From positions 124,001 to 188,000 of the forward strand of contig JARVKI010000024.1 of the NCBI GenBank assembly GCA_036674765.1: a stretch of DNA of 64,000 bases, given 5' to 3'. Made by a program: the position numbers and the translations under genes. Shown one piece after another: positions 44,201 through 55,697 of this stretch. The notes below the pieces were generated by a model that was not told the DNA's origin, ran no database searches, and saw only the letters and a list, made by a program, of their open reading frames with translations. How positions within the stretch are numbered: position 1 is the first letter of the stretch; each line of letters starts with the position of its first letter. This DNA is from Seiridium cupressi (taxonomy: Eukaryota > Ascomycota > Sordariomycetes > Amphisphaeriales > Sporocadaceae).

Positions 44201-45730
44201 AAGACTAGACCCCGAACGCCCTCCAGTGACCAGAATTTCGGGAACGTTGATCCTATCTAGTCCGTCCCCCTTAGGTCCACTAGCTCCCGCCGACGATCGC
44301 AATGACCAATTTTCCTTCCAGTACCTCTACACAAGAAATTGCACACATCCCCACATATTTCGCGAAGAATTCAACGAATACATATAATAAAAAATCGAGG
44401 GAAAATCTTAAAATATCAAAAACTCGTATTCGAATTAATTCTTCCATGTCCGATAGGCTAGTATTCTTTAAGGATTTTCAATTCGTTAGATTAGTAAGTT
44501 ATACACTCGCGAACTCGGAGCGGCTCAGAAAAGTGTGTAATATCTTGTGTGGAGATCCTGCTTCCTGCGCCAGACCACCGTTGCGAAATGCTAGCGCCAC
44601 GTTCGTCTAATGATGGTGCGTGCGATCAGTGATCCGATCCCAATAGATTGGCGTTCACCCCCTTTGCGATCGACCCCTCATTGGCCGCCGCGACGATTGC
44701 TTGAAAGCATTACCATATAAATTCTGCCTACCTTTCAGCCCTGCATCAAGCCAGGCATCACAAGCAGCTTTGCCGTTTCTTCCAGATGCTCACACTCCTC
44801 CCTCGGTTTGACTGTTGCTCCACTCTCTAGAGCAGTCTCGCCTTGGCAAATGCTTGTGTCCGCCTCGACCAATCATTAAGCGAATGTCAGGCATGAGTAT
44901 TCTGTCTATCGTCTGAACTCTGATGAATCATTGATGCTTCTCTAATTCGAAATCCGGTTGTCGCTAGTCGCGCGAAACTGTATCTCACGATCAGAAGACA
45001 GTACACTATGGCAGCCATTGTACTCCGAGATCAAGATCGGCATTTTTGACGCACTACTACTGGGAATAACTCGAAAGCCGCTCAATCCGTCCGTTGTAGC
45101 TTAGCTCTAAACAGCCTGCCGGAGGGCCATCCCAATCACCTCTTATAAAAGCATCCGGCTACGGCTCGAACCAGACAAAAAGACGTTACATCCACTCACG
45201 AGTGATGTTGTTGCTAAGTTATCTGTATCAATGCACTGGTCGCAAGACGGAATCGCATATATTCCAGCGCCGTGGAAGCTTTCGTGTTGACGTAGGTATT
45301 TTATAATTGTGTATTTCATCTGGTATCCTTCAAGAACATTGCCGCGCAAGCAAAACGGACACGGGAGAGGGACTTACTAGTAGAGGAGAATCGAAGCCAA
45401 CATCCCAAGTCTAACTACGGCTGTCGCTCAACGTGGAAAAATACTACGTGCTCAAAGTCAAAGAACCGGCTGTCAAGCATGTGGCTCAGTAATAGAGTGA
45501 CCAATGAAATGAAAATTATATAGAGCCAAGTTACCAAATCGAGGAATTAGTGTGGATTACAAGAAGAAGAAGAAAAAAAAGAGAATTCAAAGTCAACAAG
45601 CAGGTGCCAACTGTATATGCCTTCGCTGGATTGGCCCTTTAGATCACTTTGATCTTCTGTAAACAACATAGGATGAGTTTGCATGCCATCATTATCTATT
45701 ACACGTCTTACTCTACTCTTCTACTATGTT
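41248..45730. other. 4.5-kb gene-poor region
   Basis: No gene supported. All open frames are short and unlike known proteins. About 44300-44500 is AT-rich. A CTAAGG/CTAAGGCTAAGGCTA stretch lies near 43187-43206. A minus frame at 44302-44024 (SGSYYLIATRLKPTFEKRLY) reads protein-like but ends without context. The left end must hold the ammonium transporter promoter. Confidence 0.45.
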
Positions 45731-48700
45731 TCATGTGCCATCCCTTCTCCTCAAGAATACTTCCACCAAGCCCCTCATGCGATCCTCGCTTGCCTTCCTC
45801 TCTTTATCCTTGGTTTTATCGCCGCCAGTGTTTCCACTCCTACATACCACAGGGCCGAAGACCTCCGCAACCTTTCTTTCCCAAGCTATTCGCCTCTGGA
45901 TGGCCGCTTGATCCACGTCGCCGCCAGTGCCACCCAACAAGCTCTTACGAAAACTCAGACTCCTAGCCTTTCCCTTGGTCTTTGCGTCAGAATTGAGCGC
46001 TTCCAGTTCTTTGGCATTGAGAGGGGCGATTTCCGCCGCTAACTTGGCAAGCATACTGGTTACGAAGACGAATGAGATGTTGTGATATGGGGCAGCAGAC
46101 AGAATATCGAGGATCGTACTCTTATCATCTTCGACTTCTTTCGCTGGCCTGATCGACGTGGACGTGCTTCCAAGCGAGGGGAGAGATGTTTCAATCTTGG
46201 CGAAGAGAGGTGCTGGTATGACACCATCTGTCAAGGAACCAAGAAAGAGCAGTAGAGCGTTAGCGACAATCTCGAGCTTCGTTATGGTTGGAAGCTCTGT
46301 CTTGGGTAGAGCATCTAGAATCCGGCTCGGATCATCGATTTCTAAAGCTTTGATCAACTCGGCTGCGTGACTACTTTGATCGCTGTCGAAATCGGTTATT
46401 GAAGTAGTGTTGACAAAGGGCCACCCTGCTTTGTCGCGAGGCACCTTGGCGTTCTCTTCTTGTACCATACTCTCGTCAGCATTCACACGTTCAGCCAAGG
46501 CTTCGATAGCTTCCGTCAGCTTATACAGCTCAGGCGGGGACGACGAATGGACATTGAGACTGTATGGAATACTGCCCCCTTTCCAATCCTTGGCGTCGCC
46601 CTTCTTTTCCTTTCGAAGTTTCTCAGCGAAACCCCTAATGCCTCCCTGTTGTGGAACACGAATCAACTCCTCGATACTTCGTCCAAAACATGAAGGCAGC
46701 CAACTAGCACGAACTGGAATGAAATGATCTCGGCCATCCTCGACTCGCAAAACCAGTACCTCCTCTAGAGAGGCGGTGCCTGAGTTCAGGGACCGCAGGA
46801 AGGGAATTGATGTGACCGAGATCAAGATAGTTGCGGAGGCTGTTTCGCCTGGCTCAAGTGATACTTCTTTGGTCTGCGTCTTATGCTCAATTTCGGATGC
46901 CTCAGCCGAAGAGTCGGACGACTTTTCCAAGGAGACGCTCAACCACTTTGGGTCTGCTGATTGAGTTGCGTTGCTTGATGCGTCTTCATCAATAGTAGGC
47001 TTTTCCACAAAGCTGATTGTAGCATGAACGCCGCCCGTATTCGCAACAGTAAGAGTACGCATCACTTGATGCATGAATCCAACGTCACCGAAATCCACAC
47101 CACCACTTCCGTCATCGCCCTCAGTCTCATGGTGCCCACCTTCCTTACTATCAACCACAATGGTGATCCCGGGTCTTCCTTCATTCTCAGCACGATCAAG
47201 TTCCCGTGCTACTTCGGCGTAAACCTTCGCTTTCAATTCAGGGACGACAGCATCGTAGTCGAGCGTAAACAGTGCCACAATAGGCTTGTGATCGCTACTG
47301 GTGATACGTTGGTGAGTTGTGTAAAGGTCGAGGCGGATGTGATCTTCATAGCCCTCCTTGGTCACAACTGTCTGACCTTCGCCTTCGGGCTCGTCGCCAC
47401 CATCATCATACTCATCGTAGTCGTATGCGCTATCGTTCACCGAGGAAGAGGTGTCTTTGTCAGGATCGTAGTCGAATAGGACACTCTCGTCATCGGCAGC
47501 AGCATCGATTCCTCGTTTCTTCATGTCCTCGTCTTTCTTCTTCGATTCCTCTTCCTCCTTGATCTTGGCTTTATACTTGTCCAAATCGGTTTTCGTCCGA
47601 TATAAGATCCGATCACACCAGCTTGGCGCGCGGCGCTTTTCCGACGAGTCGAACAGGCCAACGGTACCTATATCGTACTTGTAACTAGGAAGAAACGTGA
47701 TAGGGCCCTCAGTCCAGCCTTCATGGAATGCTTTTCGATCTTTTATCGTTCGGGCAAGCTGGTCGTGAGGTAGAAGGGAGTCGAGTGTAGCCTGGAGAGA
47801 TGCTGGATCGTCATGAGGATCTGGAACAAAGTCATCGGGGTCCGGGAGCTCTGCGCTCTCATCGTCTCTGTCGAAACTTGCTTCGCGCGAGATCATGCCT
47901 GGCGTTTCCGTACCATCCGCATCTTCGTCGTCCTTGTTTTGCATGATTATAACACCGTCCTCGTCTGACATTGATTTTCTGGTCTCTTTATTTACGCCAT
48001 ACTCGCCTCTTGTATGAAGCATGAGCAAGCGTCGTATGTCGTCTCCTGGCAGACCATCTAAGCGGAAGTTCAAGTCGCCAAACCAGAAAGCAAAGTCTTC
48101 GTCTCCGATCTTTTCACTTTCGTCCTCGGAAACTCCACTATGGCTGACGGGACTGAACTGCGTCGTGGACAAGATTTTGTTGTAGTCCCACCATCGGCGC
48201 TCTAGATTCGCTTGGTCGTGCCCCGAAGCCAGGTGGCTGTTTGTAAATACGACTCTCGTCGTCTCGCCAAGAACGACTCGGGTAGACACTCCCCCCTTAT
48301 TGCCCATGTACCCCAGCAGCCCAGTCCCTACCGACACGGTGGACACATTGGAGATGGTATCTGCGACATCGGGCGAGGCATAAATCAGAAGCAAAAGGCC
48401 AGATAATTGCTGCGATGCAATCAACTTGTAGTATGGCGGCATGGCAGCCTCAAGCGCCGCCTTCCATTTCTCTGTTGCTGCCGTGTCTGCGTATCCAGCA
48501 ATGATATTGAGCGATATTATCTCCTGAAGCCCAAGTACGTATAGCCCAACATCGGAGCCTCCAACCAGTCGTATATCTGGCTCATCGTCGTCTGTCTCAG
48601 CCTTCGACTTTGGTTCGAGTTTCTTGCCGTCATCTTTCTTACTCGATATGTCAACGTATGTATCGTTCTGGCTCTTGAAGTCCTCCCCCTCCTCACCGTC

Positions 48701-49012
48701 ATCATCACCCGTGTCGTCTTCCAGTGTTCCGCTAGCTTTTAGGCGTTGGTCGGCAAGATGAGAATCGAATTGCGGCTCGAGCCCTCTTCCGTCCACGAAC
48801 CAACTTGCCAGGTCTTTATCGGTGCCGGGGCAAGCCGCTACATTCCACGATCCGACCTTGATTCGTATGCGATGCGGTCTGACGAATTCGTCCTTGCGCG
48901 CATGAACAGCGCGAAAAAGCGAGTGTTGCGTCGAGCTATGTGTGAGCTCATGTTCGAGATCGTCGGTCTCTGGCATGGACTGCTGCGTAGAAACGTTGCT
49001 GTCGGTAGCCAT
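45731..49012 (-). CDS. Inositol polyphosphate 5-phosphatase, OCRL/INPP5B-like
   Basis: Intronless, 1093 residues. It would hydrolyse the 5-phosphate of phosphoinositides on endosome/Golgi membranes. Catalytic-domain motifs in order: GSWNVAACPG (about 54), GLQEI (161), GNKGGVSTR (237), TNSHLASGHD (257), FAFWFGDLNFRLDG (307, the WxGDxNxR motif), LPSYKYD (441), RAPSWCDRILY (461, P-x-W-C-D-R-x-L) and SSDHKPIVALF (572). A beta-rich ASH-type segment follows (about 640-790) and a helical RhoGAP-like C-terminus (about 800-1040). Two acidic low-complexity insertions interrupt the catalytic domain. One is near 340-410. The other, rich in Asp/Glu/Lys, lies at about 474-560 between the last two motifs. 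Domain order matches OCRL; RhoGAP catalytic Arg is not evident, as in OCRL. Confidence 0.92.
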   Translation of the reverse strand: MATDSNVSTQQSMPETDDLEHELTHSSTQHSLFRAVHARKDEFVRPHRIRIKVGSWNVAACPGTDKDLASWFVDGRGLEPQFDSHLADQRLKASGTLEDDTGDDDGEEGEDFKSQNDTYVDISSKKDDGKKLEPKSKAETDDDEPDIRLVGGSDVGLYVLGLQEIISLNIIAGYADTAATEKWKAALEAAMPPYYKLIASQQLSGLLLLIYASPDVADTISNVSTVSVGTGLLGYMGNKGGVSTRVVLGETTRVVFTNSHLASGHDQANLERRWWDYNKILSTTQFSPVSHSGVSEDESEKIGDEDFAFWFGDLNFRLDGLPGDDIRRLLMLHTRGEYGVNKETRKSMSDEDGVIIMQNKDDEDADGTETPGMISREASFDRDDESAELPDPDDFVPDPHDDPASLQATLDSLLPHDQLARTIKDRKAFHEGWTEGPITFLPSYKYDIGTVGLFDSSEKRRAPSWCDRILYRTKTDLDKYKAKIKEEEESKKKDEDMKKRGIDAAADDESVLFDYDPDKDTSSSVNDSAYDYDEYDDGGDEPEGEGQTVVTKEGYEDHIRLDLYTTHQRITSSDHKPIVALFTLDYDAVVPELKAKVYAEVARELDRAENEGRPGITIVVDSKEGGHHETEGDDGSGGVDFGDVGFMHQVMRTLTVANTGGVHATISFVEKPTIDEDASSNATQSADPKWLSVSLEKSSDSSAEASEIEHKTQTKEVSLEPGETASATILISVTSIPFLRSLNSGTASLEEVLVLRVEDGRDHFIPVRASWLPSCFGRSIEELIRVPQQGGIRGFAEKLRKEKKGDAKDWKGGSIPYSLNVHSSSPPELYKLTEAIEALAERVNADESMVQEENAKVPRDKAGWPFVNTTSITDFDSDQSSHAAELIKALEIDDPSRILDALPKTELPTITKLEIVANALLLFLGSLTDGVIPAPLFAKIETSLPSLGSTSTSIRPAKEVEDDKSTILDILSAAPYHNISFVFVTSMLAKLAAEIAPLNAKELEALNSDAKTKGKARSLSFRKSLLGGTGGDVDQAAIQRRIAWERKVAEVFGPVVCRSGNTGGDKTKDKERKASEDRMRGLVEVFLRRRDGT

Positions 49013-49819
49013 GTTGACTTTCCTGGGCGCAAAGATCCTTGAGCACTAAGCCCTTTCTATTGTTGTCGCAGGGGGTCGGAGCAGGGAAAATGGGAATAAA
49101 CAAGCTTGTAATATGCCGTAAGTTCCATCATCCAATCTGACACATTTCAATTCGCAGAAGACCATGAGCTGGGCGTCTTGCGAGTAGCAATAGCCATGAA
49201 AAGAAGAAACTGTTCTAGAGTTTGACGCCCGCTACAGCCCCGTCGCGACGATTCAGCGCTTGCCGTGACGTAGGAGGGGTACATTGGATGCGGCCCGGCA
49301 GTGCAATGACTTGGGTAGCAATCAATAGCTCGTGACGACGCTGTGAGCGGTTGACTGAGAAGCGTGCTGTTATACACCGTGATTGAGAGCCAAAACGGTG
49401 AAATATCAAATAAAATTGTGCTGACTATATTCAAGGCCCAAAGGCCATGGGATTAATGTACTTCGAAGTACATGAAAGCTGTACACCAAGGTAGGTACAG
49501 GCACTGGAGCAGCACGAACTGGCGGGCGGCAGTAAGTCGACCCAGCTCGGAGCCGATAAGCGGCTTATCGGTAGCAACTCATTGGCAGGCGCAATAGCGG
49601 CCGCTCCAGAGCTTCAATGTCGGCAGTCAGGCTGTCAGGTACCATCTTGACCTGATTCCATACATGGTGATCATAGGATTAGCCTCCGCCCTTGTTTCTG
49701 CAAACTACAAACCCACGATAGCTTCATCTTAACGCCATAGCTTCAACTCTATCATCTGCCTGCCTCGCAATAAATCTTCTCCGAAAGGCTTTCTCCGGTA
49801 GGTAGGACAGGCCTTCAAA
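49013..49819. other. Divergent promoter region, 5-phosphatase / Dcp1
   Basis: 0.8 kb between two divergent housekeeping genes. Small minus-strand frames (49147-49434) have no homology. A palindromic AAGCGGCTTATCGG-type stretch lies at about 49557-49572. No other feature seen. Confidence 0.4.
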
Positions 49820-50551
49820 ATGTCTTCAACACCCCGCAAGAAACGCCATCACCAACCAAACTCGTCCACCCACGCACATCCGCCTGCCCATAGTCACCAA
49901 AGAACTCGATCTCAATTACTAGTCGCACAAGCAGCCGCCTCAGCGAACCAGATAACGTCGGACTATGAATCCGACACTGCGAGCTACATGGTCTCCAACC
50001 CTCCGCCGCCCAACCCGGCCCTCGGCCAACGGTGCAACAACGAGATCAACATGACCGTGTTGAGGCGCTACATTCCCTCCATCACCCACATCCATAGCAT
50101 CGCTTCGAATGCCGTCGTGTACACATACGATCCCTCTAGCGAAGAAGCCGGGTTCGAGAAGGCCAACATCGAAGGCCCGCTGTTCACGTGCCAGCGCAAC
50201 GGAAGCGACATTCAAAACTGCGTCTTCATCCTGAACCGGAAGAGCACTGATAATCTGAGGTTGGATCTGGCCAACGTTACCAACTTTGAATCTCAAGGCG
50301 ACATGCTATACATGCAAATCATGGGCCCCCGGGGCGAGCCCAAGGTCTGGGGTCTTTACATACACGACTCGTCGGATAACAGACGAGAGATACATACCAA
50401 TGCCATTCTGAGTTTATGGCATTCCACCAAGGAGGCCCGAGCTTTGCAGTCACAGCCGGCACTGCTGCCACAATATGGCCATGATGCTGTGCATGTGGTG
50501 CCTGGACAGGGTGGCAGGCAAATTAGCATCAACGAGTTGCTGAAACGTTGA
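49820..50551 (+). CDS. DCP1: mRNA decapping subunit Dcp1
   Basis: Activator subunit of the Dcp1-Dcp2 decapping enzyme in cytoplasmic P-bodies. Single exon, 243 residues. A His/Pro/Ser-rich N-terminal extension of about 70 residues precedes the EVH1-like Dcp1 fold. Its marks are NMTVLRRYIPSITHIHSIASN, YTYD, EGPLFTCQRN, FILNRKSTDNLRLDL and the terminal WGLYIHDSSDNRREI. The N-extension (PRKKRHHQPNSS) is basic and probably disordered. The protein ends soon after the fold, shorter than yeast-type Dcp1 inserts but normal for filamentous fungi. Confidence 0.9.
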   Translation: MSSTPRKKRHHQPNSSTHAHPPAHSHQRTRSQLLVAQAAASANQITSDYESDTASYMVSNPPPPNPALGQRCNNEINMTVLRRYIPSITHIHSIASNAVVYTYDPSSEEAGFEKANIEGPLFTCQRNGSDIQNCVFILNRKSTDNLRLDLANVTNFESQGDMLYMQIMGPRGEPKVWGLYIHDSSDNRREIHTNAILSLWHSTKEARALQSQPALLPQYGHDAVHVVPGQGGRQISINELLKR

Positions 50552-53500
50552 GATGCACAGGAAAGTGGCGTTTGGTAATGGTAGGATTGGGGCATTTTAA
50601 GCATCTCATTACGAAGCGATTTATGGTCTTTGGCGTTCTGACTATATACGGCAAGGAATCATGGATTGTTATGGGTGAGCTTATAACGCTTTTAAGGGAT
50701 CAGCATCCTTGGAATCAATATGGAAAAGTCATATAACCCATGAAATTCCCTTTGGAACTATGTCACCGAAAGGCTAGTCATATCAGCATTTAGTCTCTAG
50801 AGGCCTCAAATACATTACCGTTAGGTTTTGCAGAAACTTGTCTAATGTTACCATGAACCCAAGGCAAACTCACACTGATTTTCCCAATTCTTCATGGGCG
50901 GCTCCCCAACGTTGAGCTCATGTACCAGGGTGACTTTGATATGCGTAGCGAACAGTACCGGCCTGATTAGAGTCGAAGGAAATAACGTTACATGATTTTA
51001 AAGGTTTTGTAACCAATAGGGTGGTGTGGAGTTCGAGTATAGAGAAAAAGGCTAATTTTGAGACCGAATATGATAATCCTGATTTACACTTCCCACATTC
51101 CGAGTATTCACCTCGGGCTATCAAGTTCGTGAGAATCCAAGATCGTTGAACTTTTACTCTCAGCCACATTTCTACTATTGCTTAATCTCAACCTTCGAAT
51201 CTCACATCCACCCTTGATCAGTTTTCAGTTGAATGGTCACTTTTGTAGGTATCAATTCAAACAGCTAGTAATGATTCGGCATAGATATGTCCTAGGGCGA
51301 AGCATCATTTACGGATGACTGGGAATGGTTCTGCGAACTTAGCACTTCGGGAAAGTCTCTATTAAATATTTATATCAATACTGGAGAGAAAATAGCGGTG
51401 TTACCCTGAGCACTACCTTGTTCTCTGTTCCTGGCAGATACTACAATGCCACCTTATGCGGCACGAGCCCGTCTTTTGACACTGCATTTCACAAGCACAA
51501 TAGACGGAAATAGTATTACCTTTGACATTTTCGTCGTTAAACCAATCAGCCTTGTATCGGGAATTCATTCATACTCGGGTTTGTTGACCGATAATGACCA
51601 ATCGCCATAATGAGAAGTAGATAACTTATAATTCCTATCACAGCCTACTTTGGGCACTGCAACATCAACACTACCAATACCTACCAAGGCTTGTGAGAAC
51701 TACCGCTAGGGATCCATCACATAATAATAGATACCTCACGTGGTAAGTTAGGCCTCCCCTCTCAGCTGGTATATCGCGAATAAGCAGATCCATTGTCTCC
51801 CCTCTTTCAGTATACATCTGTTTAACTATTCAGTGCCATAGCACAAGGCGAGTCACGCGACTAGTGGGACGGTCAATGTCGCGTTGAGAGACGATACCAA
51901 CAGGGACCACTGGGCATGAATATTCGCGTCGTCGGATCTAGCGAAGATCGGTACATGGTCTCCTGCAGCTTGTCGTAAATTTCCTTGGTTGGGCCCAGCC
52001 GGGTCTCATGCACCGCGGCAAATCGTGCTTCGGTGCATCCGTGGTCCTGGAGGCTGGGCCAGGGGGAAGAAGCAGCTGGAAGATGGTGGTGTGCACTGGC
52101 ACCACGGGGTGATAAGGTTATCAAACTAGAGTTCCTGGTTAGTGTTGCTGCATCGGGTATTGATACTCTGTTATGGGGAAACGTGGGGTAAACAATGATT
52201 GGATCCCATGTAATAGCGGGAGGGAGATTAGTTGATAGGCGAGTTTGGTATATAATCTGTCCTGATAAGGCAATAGGTCAGACGATTTATGATATGGATC
52301 TATTTATGGTTGACCCTACAATACCATTCAAGATCCTAGATGTTTAGGAAAGACTTGCAGACGCAGCTTCATAATCCTGTCGCTTGGAGTTCCCCACAGT
52401 GTTCACTCAACTCACGTCATGGCCTGGCAGCCAAAAGTCCTTGATTCATTTATGACAGAGAGATTGCACACGACGGGCAATGTACGGAGGGATACAATGT
52501 AATGTACCAAAGACATCGGGTTAGGCAAGGCAAAGCCTCTGCCGGTAGCCGCAACACGCGAGTCTTGCATTAGTACAACGTCATTGCCACGGCTCACAAG
52601 CGAAAGCTGAGCGGCAACCTGTTGATCAGGCCTCGAACTGTGCGCGATTAATGGATGAAGATCCTGTAACCCTTGATTTGACTAAATCATTGGTCTCGTG
52701 CGACTATGCCCAAAGTGAGTATCGGCCGGTGACAACGCATCCAATAGAAACCCCTGTTTTCGACCTTAGACACTCCATCCACCATATCAGCGTCAAGTTA
52801 CTACGCCGTCAACCTCACAAGTTTCCTATAAAACAGCGCCTTGCATGGGACTAAGCCATAGACTCGAAATTATAGCAACTCTTATTCGCTATGAAGATTT
52901 TTCAAGAGTTTCTAGATGGCTTAGACATTCCATAATTCCAACTCTATCCTCCGCGGAGACAAGGTCGTATAATGTCCTGCACGTGATTGGCGGCTAATGT
53001 ATGAAATCCTAGATTGTCTACCCCACAGTCGTGGGCTAACTCGTGGTCCTGGAGATCGCTGGACGGCCACTTGTGCTGAAAACATGCATTTATGTACCAC
53101 ATCGAGCAAGCAAGCCGTGAGTAAAGAAAACTCATCCTTTCAATGATACGAAGCCGAGCAGGAAAATGAGAAGGAAAGAGAGAAAAAAAAAAAAAAAAAA
53201 AAAAAAAAAAGACCAGACTCAAAACTTCGCACAATCTCTATACAAACAATGAAAAGTAGTTCTACATGTTTCCAGGTTTCTGAATTCTTATCGCCTTGGC
53301 GAGCCATAAGCTTACAGAAATACCGGGCTTTGGTTGGTAGAAGCAGCGAGGTGTGGGGGTGCTGAGGACGCAGTGACCAGGCCTACAGGAATTTAGGATC
53401 AGGCCTGCAGGACAACTAACGCGATTGTGGCCCGTACGTAGGGGCTAAAGCCGCTCTGCAACTCCAAGGGTGCGATCACTGTCGCCATCGCCTGTGCCCA

Positions 53501-53730
53501 GGACGGCTCAACGGTGCTGTTCCCTGCGTAACGCGCCGAGACAAATGGGCTGATAAAGACGTCCGCCGCGGAGGAGGGTCCCGCAATTATGGATCTCTGC
53601 CAATCCGTTGCCAACCTTAAGATGGATTTGGTCCCCGTCTAATCGCCCATTTGGAGTTTCCAGTGAAAGTACGCTTCCATTGAACATTGGGAAAACCCAA
53701 ATCTTCTCTTGCCCGTCGCACCCTTCCACC
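50552..53730. other. 3.2-kb gene-poor region with 28-nt A-run
   Basis: No gene supported. A minus frame at 52124-51873 reads partly protein-like (ARFAAVHETRLGPTKEIYDK) but stands alone. A pure A-run of 28 nt lies at 53183-53210. The permease frame is open upstream of its chosen start to 53608 without homology. Confidence 0.45.
53183..53210 (+). repeat. 28-nt homopolymer A tract
   Basis: Uninterrupted A-run, the longest of three in the window (others at 18918-18940 and 37086-37102). It may be a retroposition scar or slippage tract; no coding remnant directly precedes it on the plus strand. Confidence 0.7.
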
Positions 53731-55463
53731 ATGGACGCGTTCAAGAGGAAGTCGGAGACCAACTCCAACGAGGCCCCATCGAAGGAGGCCTCGCCAGCAC
53801 TAGATGTCCAGGCTGGGGTTTCTGACAATGCCGACCAGCTGCAACGCCATCTTGGAAATCGGCAAATCCAGCTGATTGCCATTGGAGGGTCCATTGGTAC
53901 TGCATTGTTCGTCAGTATTGGCGGCGGTCTCATGAAAGGCGGCCCTGCCAGTCTCCTGCTTGCGTACACGTTCTACAGCTGCCTGCTCGGCCTCGTCAAC
54001 AACTGCATGGCCGAAATGGCGACCCTCCACCCCGTGAGTGGAGGGTTCATCAGAATGGCTGGAAAATGGGTCGACGATGCCTTCGGGTTCATGGCTGGCT
54101 GGAATTTTTTTTTCTACGAGGCCCTGTTGATCCCATTCGAGATCACGGCCCTCAATCTCGTCTTGACCTACTGGCGGGACGATATTCCCGTGGCCGCAGT
54201 ATGTGCTGCTTGTATTGTGCTTTATGGGTAAGCATACATTCAATCTACTTATATTGCACCTGGCTGACAGATGATAGTTTACTCAACGTTTTGGCGGTCA
54301 AAGCATATGGCGAAGCAGAGTTCTGGCTATCAGGTGGCAAGGTCTTCCTGATCTTTATCCTGTTCTTCTTCACTCTTTTCACGATGTGTGGTGCTAATCC
54401 TCAGCACGATTCCTATGGCTTTCGATACTGGTCCGACCCAGGCCCATTTGCTGAGTACCACACGACTGGCAGCCTTGGCCGCTTCGAAGGGTTCTTGGCT
54501 GCCTTGTGGTCTGCTTCGTTCACGGTGGTGGGACCTGAGTACATCGCCATGGTTGCCGCTGAAGCCAGGCGGCCCAGCGTCTATATCAAGACTGCCTTCA
54601 AGACCGTATACTGGCGGTTCGGTATGTTCTTCATCCTCGGAGCGCTATGTGTCGGTATTGTCATCCCGTACAATGACAAGACCCTGGTTGAGATCCTCAG
54701 TGGTGACGCCGGGGGATCTGGTACAGCTGCTGCATCGCCCTATGTCATCGCCATGAAGAATCTTGGGGTCACCTTTCTCCCTGATCTTACTAACGCGCTC
54801 ATGTTGACGAGTATCTTCTCTGCGGGCAACACCTATACGTACTGTGCCACGCGCAACCTTTATGGTCTCGCCTTGGAAGGTCGTGCTCCCAAGGTCCTGC
54901 GCTACTGCACCAAGAATGGAGTCCCCGTCTTCTGCTTCGCCATCGTCATGATCTTCCCTTTCCTGTCATTTTTGTCGGTATCTAGCGGTTCTTCCAAGGT
55001 TCTTACCTGGCTCGTCAACCTGATCACAGCCGGCGGTATCATCGATTATATCGTCATGACCACGACTTATCTTTGCTTCTTCTATGCTTGCAAGGCCCAA
55101 GGAGTCGACCGTCGCGCATTCCCCTATTACGGATATTTCCAGCCCTACTGCGGATGGATCGGCCTCTGCGGTATGATTCTGATTGTTTTCTGCTACGGAT
55201 ACTCCAGCTTCACGCCTTGGTCCGTGGAGAACTTCTTCATCTACTACACCATGCTTATCCTTGCACCAATCCTGTATGTTGGCTGGAAGCTCATTCACCG
55301 CACGAGAATTCTCCGACCTCACGAGGTCGATCTAGTGTGGGAGCGACCTGTCGTCGAAGCTTACGAATCAACTTTCCATTCGGCACCGATGGGCTTCTGG
55401 GGCGAGTTGCTCCATATGGTCGGACTAAAGGGGGGGAAAAAGGACGAGCAACACGAGGCTTAA
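53731..55463 (+). CDS. Amino acid permease (APC superfamily, YAT type)
   Basis: Plasma-membrane proton-coupled amino acid transporter. Exon 1 is 53731-54227 and exon 2 is 54278-55463 (intron GTAAGC...GATAG); 1683 nt, 560 residues, about twelve helices. The ATG at 53731 begins a polar cytosolic tail, then LQRHLGNRQIQLIAIGGSIGTALFVSIGGGL, the YAT signature with the GSIGTGLF-like substrate loop. Next come MAEMATLHPVSGGFIRMAGKWVDDAFGFMAGWNFFFYEAL and EYIAMVAAEARRPSVYIKTAFKTV. The C-terminal tail includes RPHEVDLVWERP. Gly-to-Ala at the GSIGTALF loop is within family variation. Specific substrate cannot be read from sequence. Confidence 0.94.
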
Positions 55464-55697
55464 ACCAAGTCGTCCTGTTCTTGCATGTTTTGCATTCGTA
55501 ATCCCTTGGGATTGGCATTGTACTTAATCAGATACCGTTTGAATTCCAAGCATGCAGCCCGCAAGCACTCGTGATAAATGCCTTCTGGCAGAACCAAACT
55601 CAATAAGCTGAGAGCTCACATTTTCCGACTCACCGCACGATAGATAATAGCCTCCAACGCTACCAGTCCACAAAGTAATCGATCTCATCCGCTAGCG

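Noticed and set aside
47024..47479. Plus-strand frame with a hydrophobic end inside the 5-phosphatase
   Set aside because: Mirror of acidic Asp/Glu codons on the true coding strand, giving artificial Ile/Val runs.
53508..54243. Minus-strand frames over the permease start
   Set aside because: Antisense to an unambiguous permease exon.
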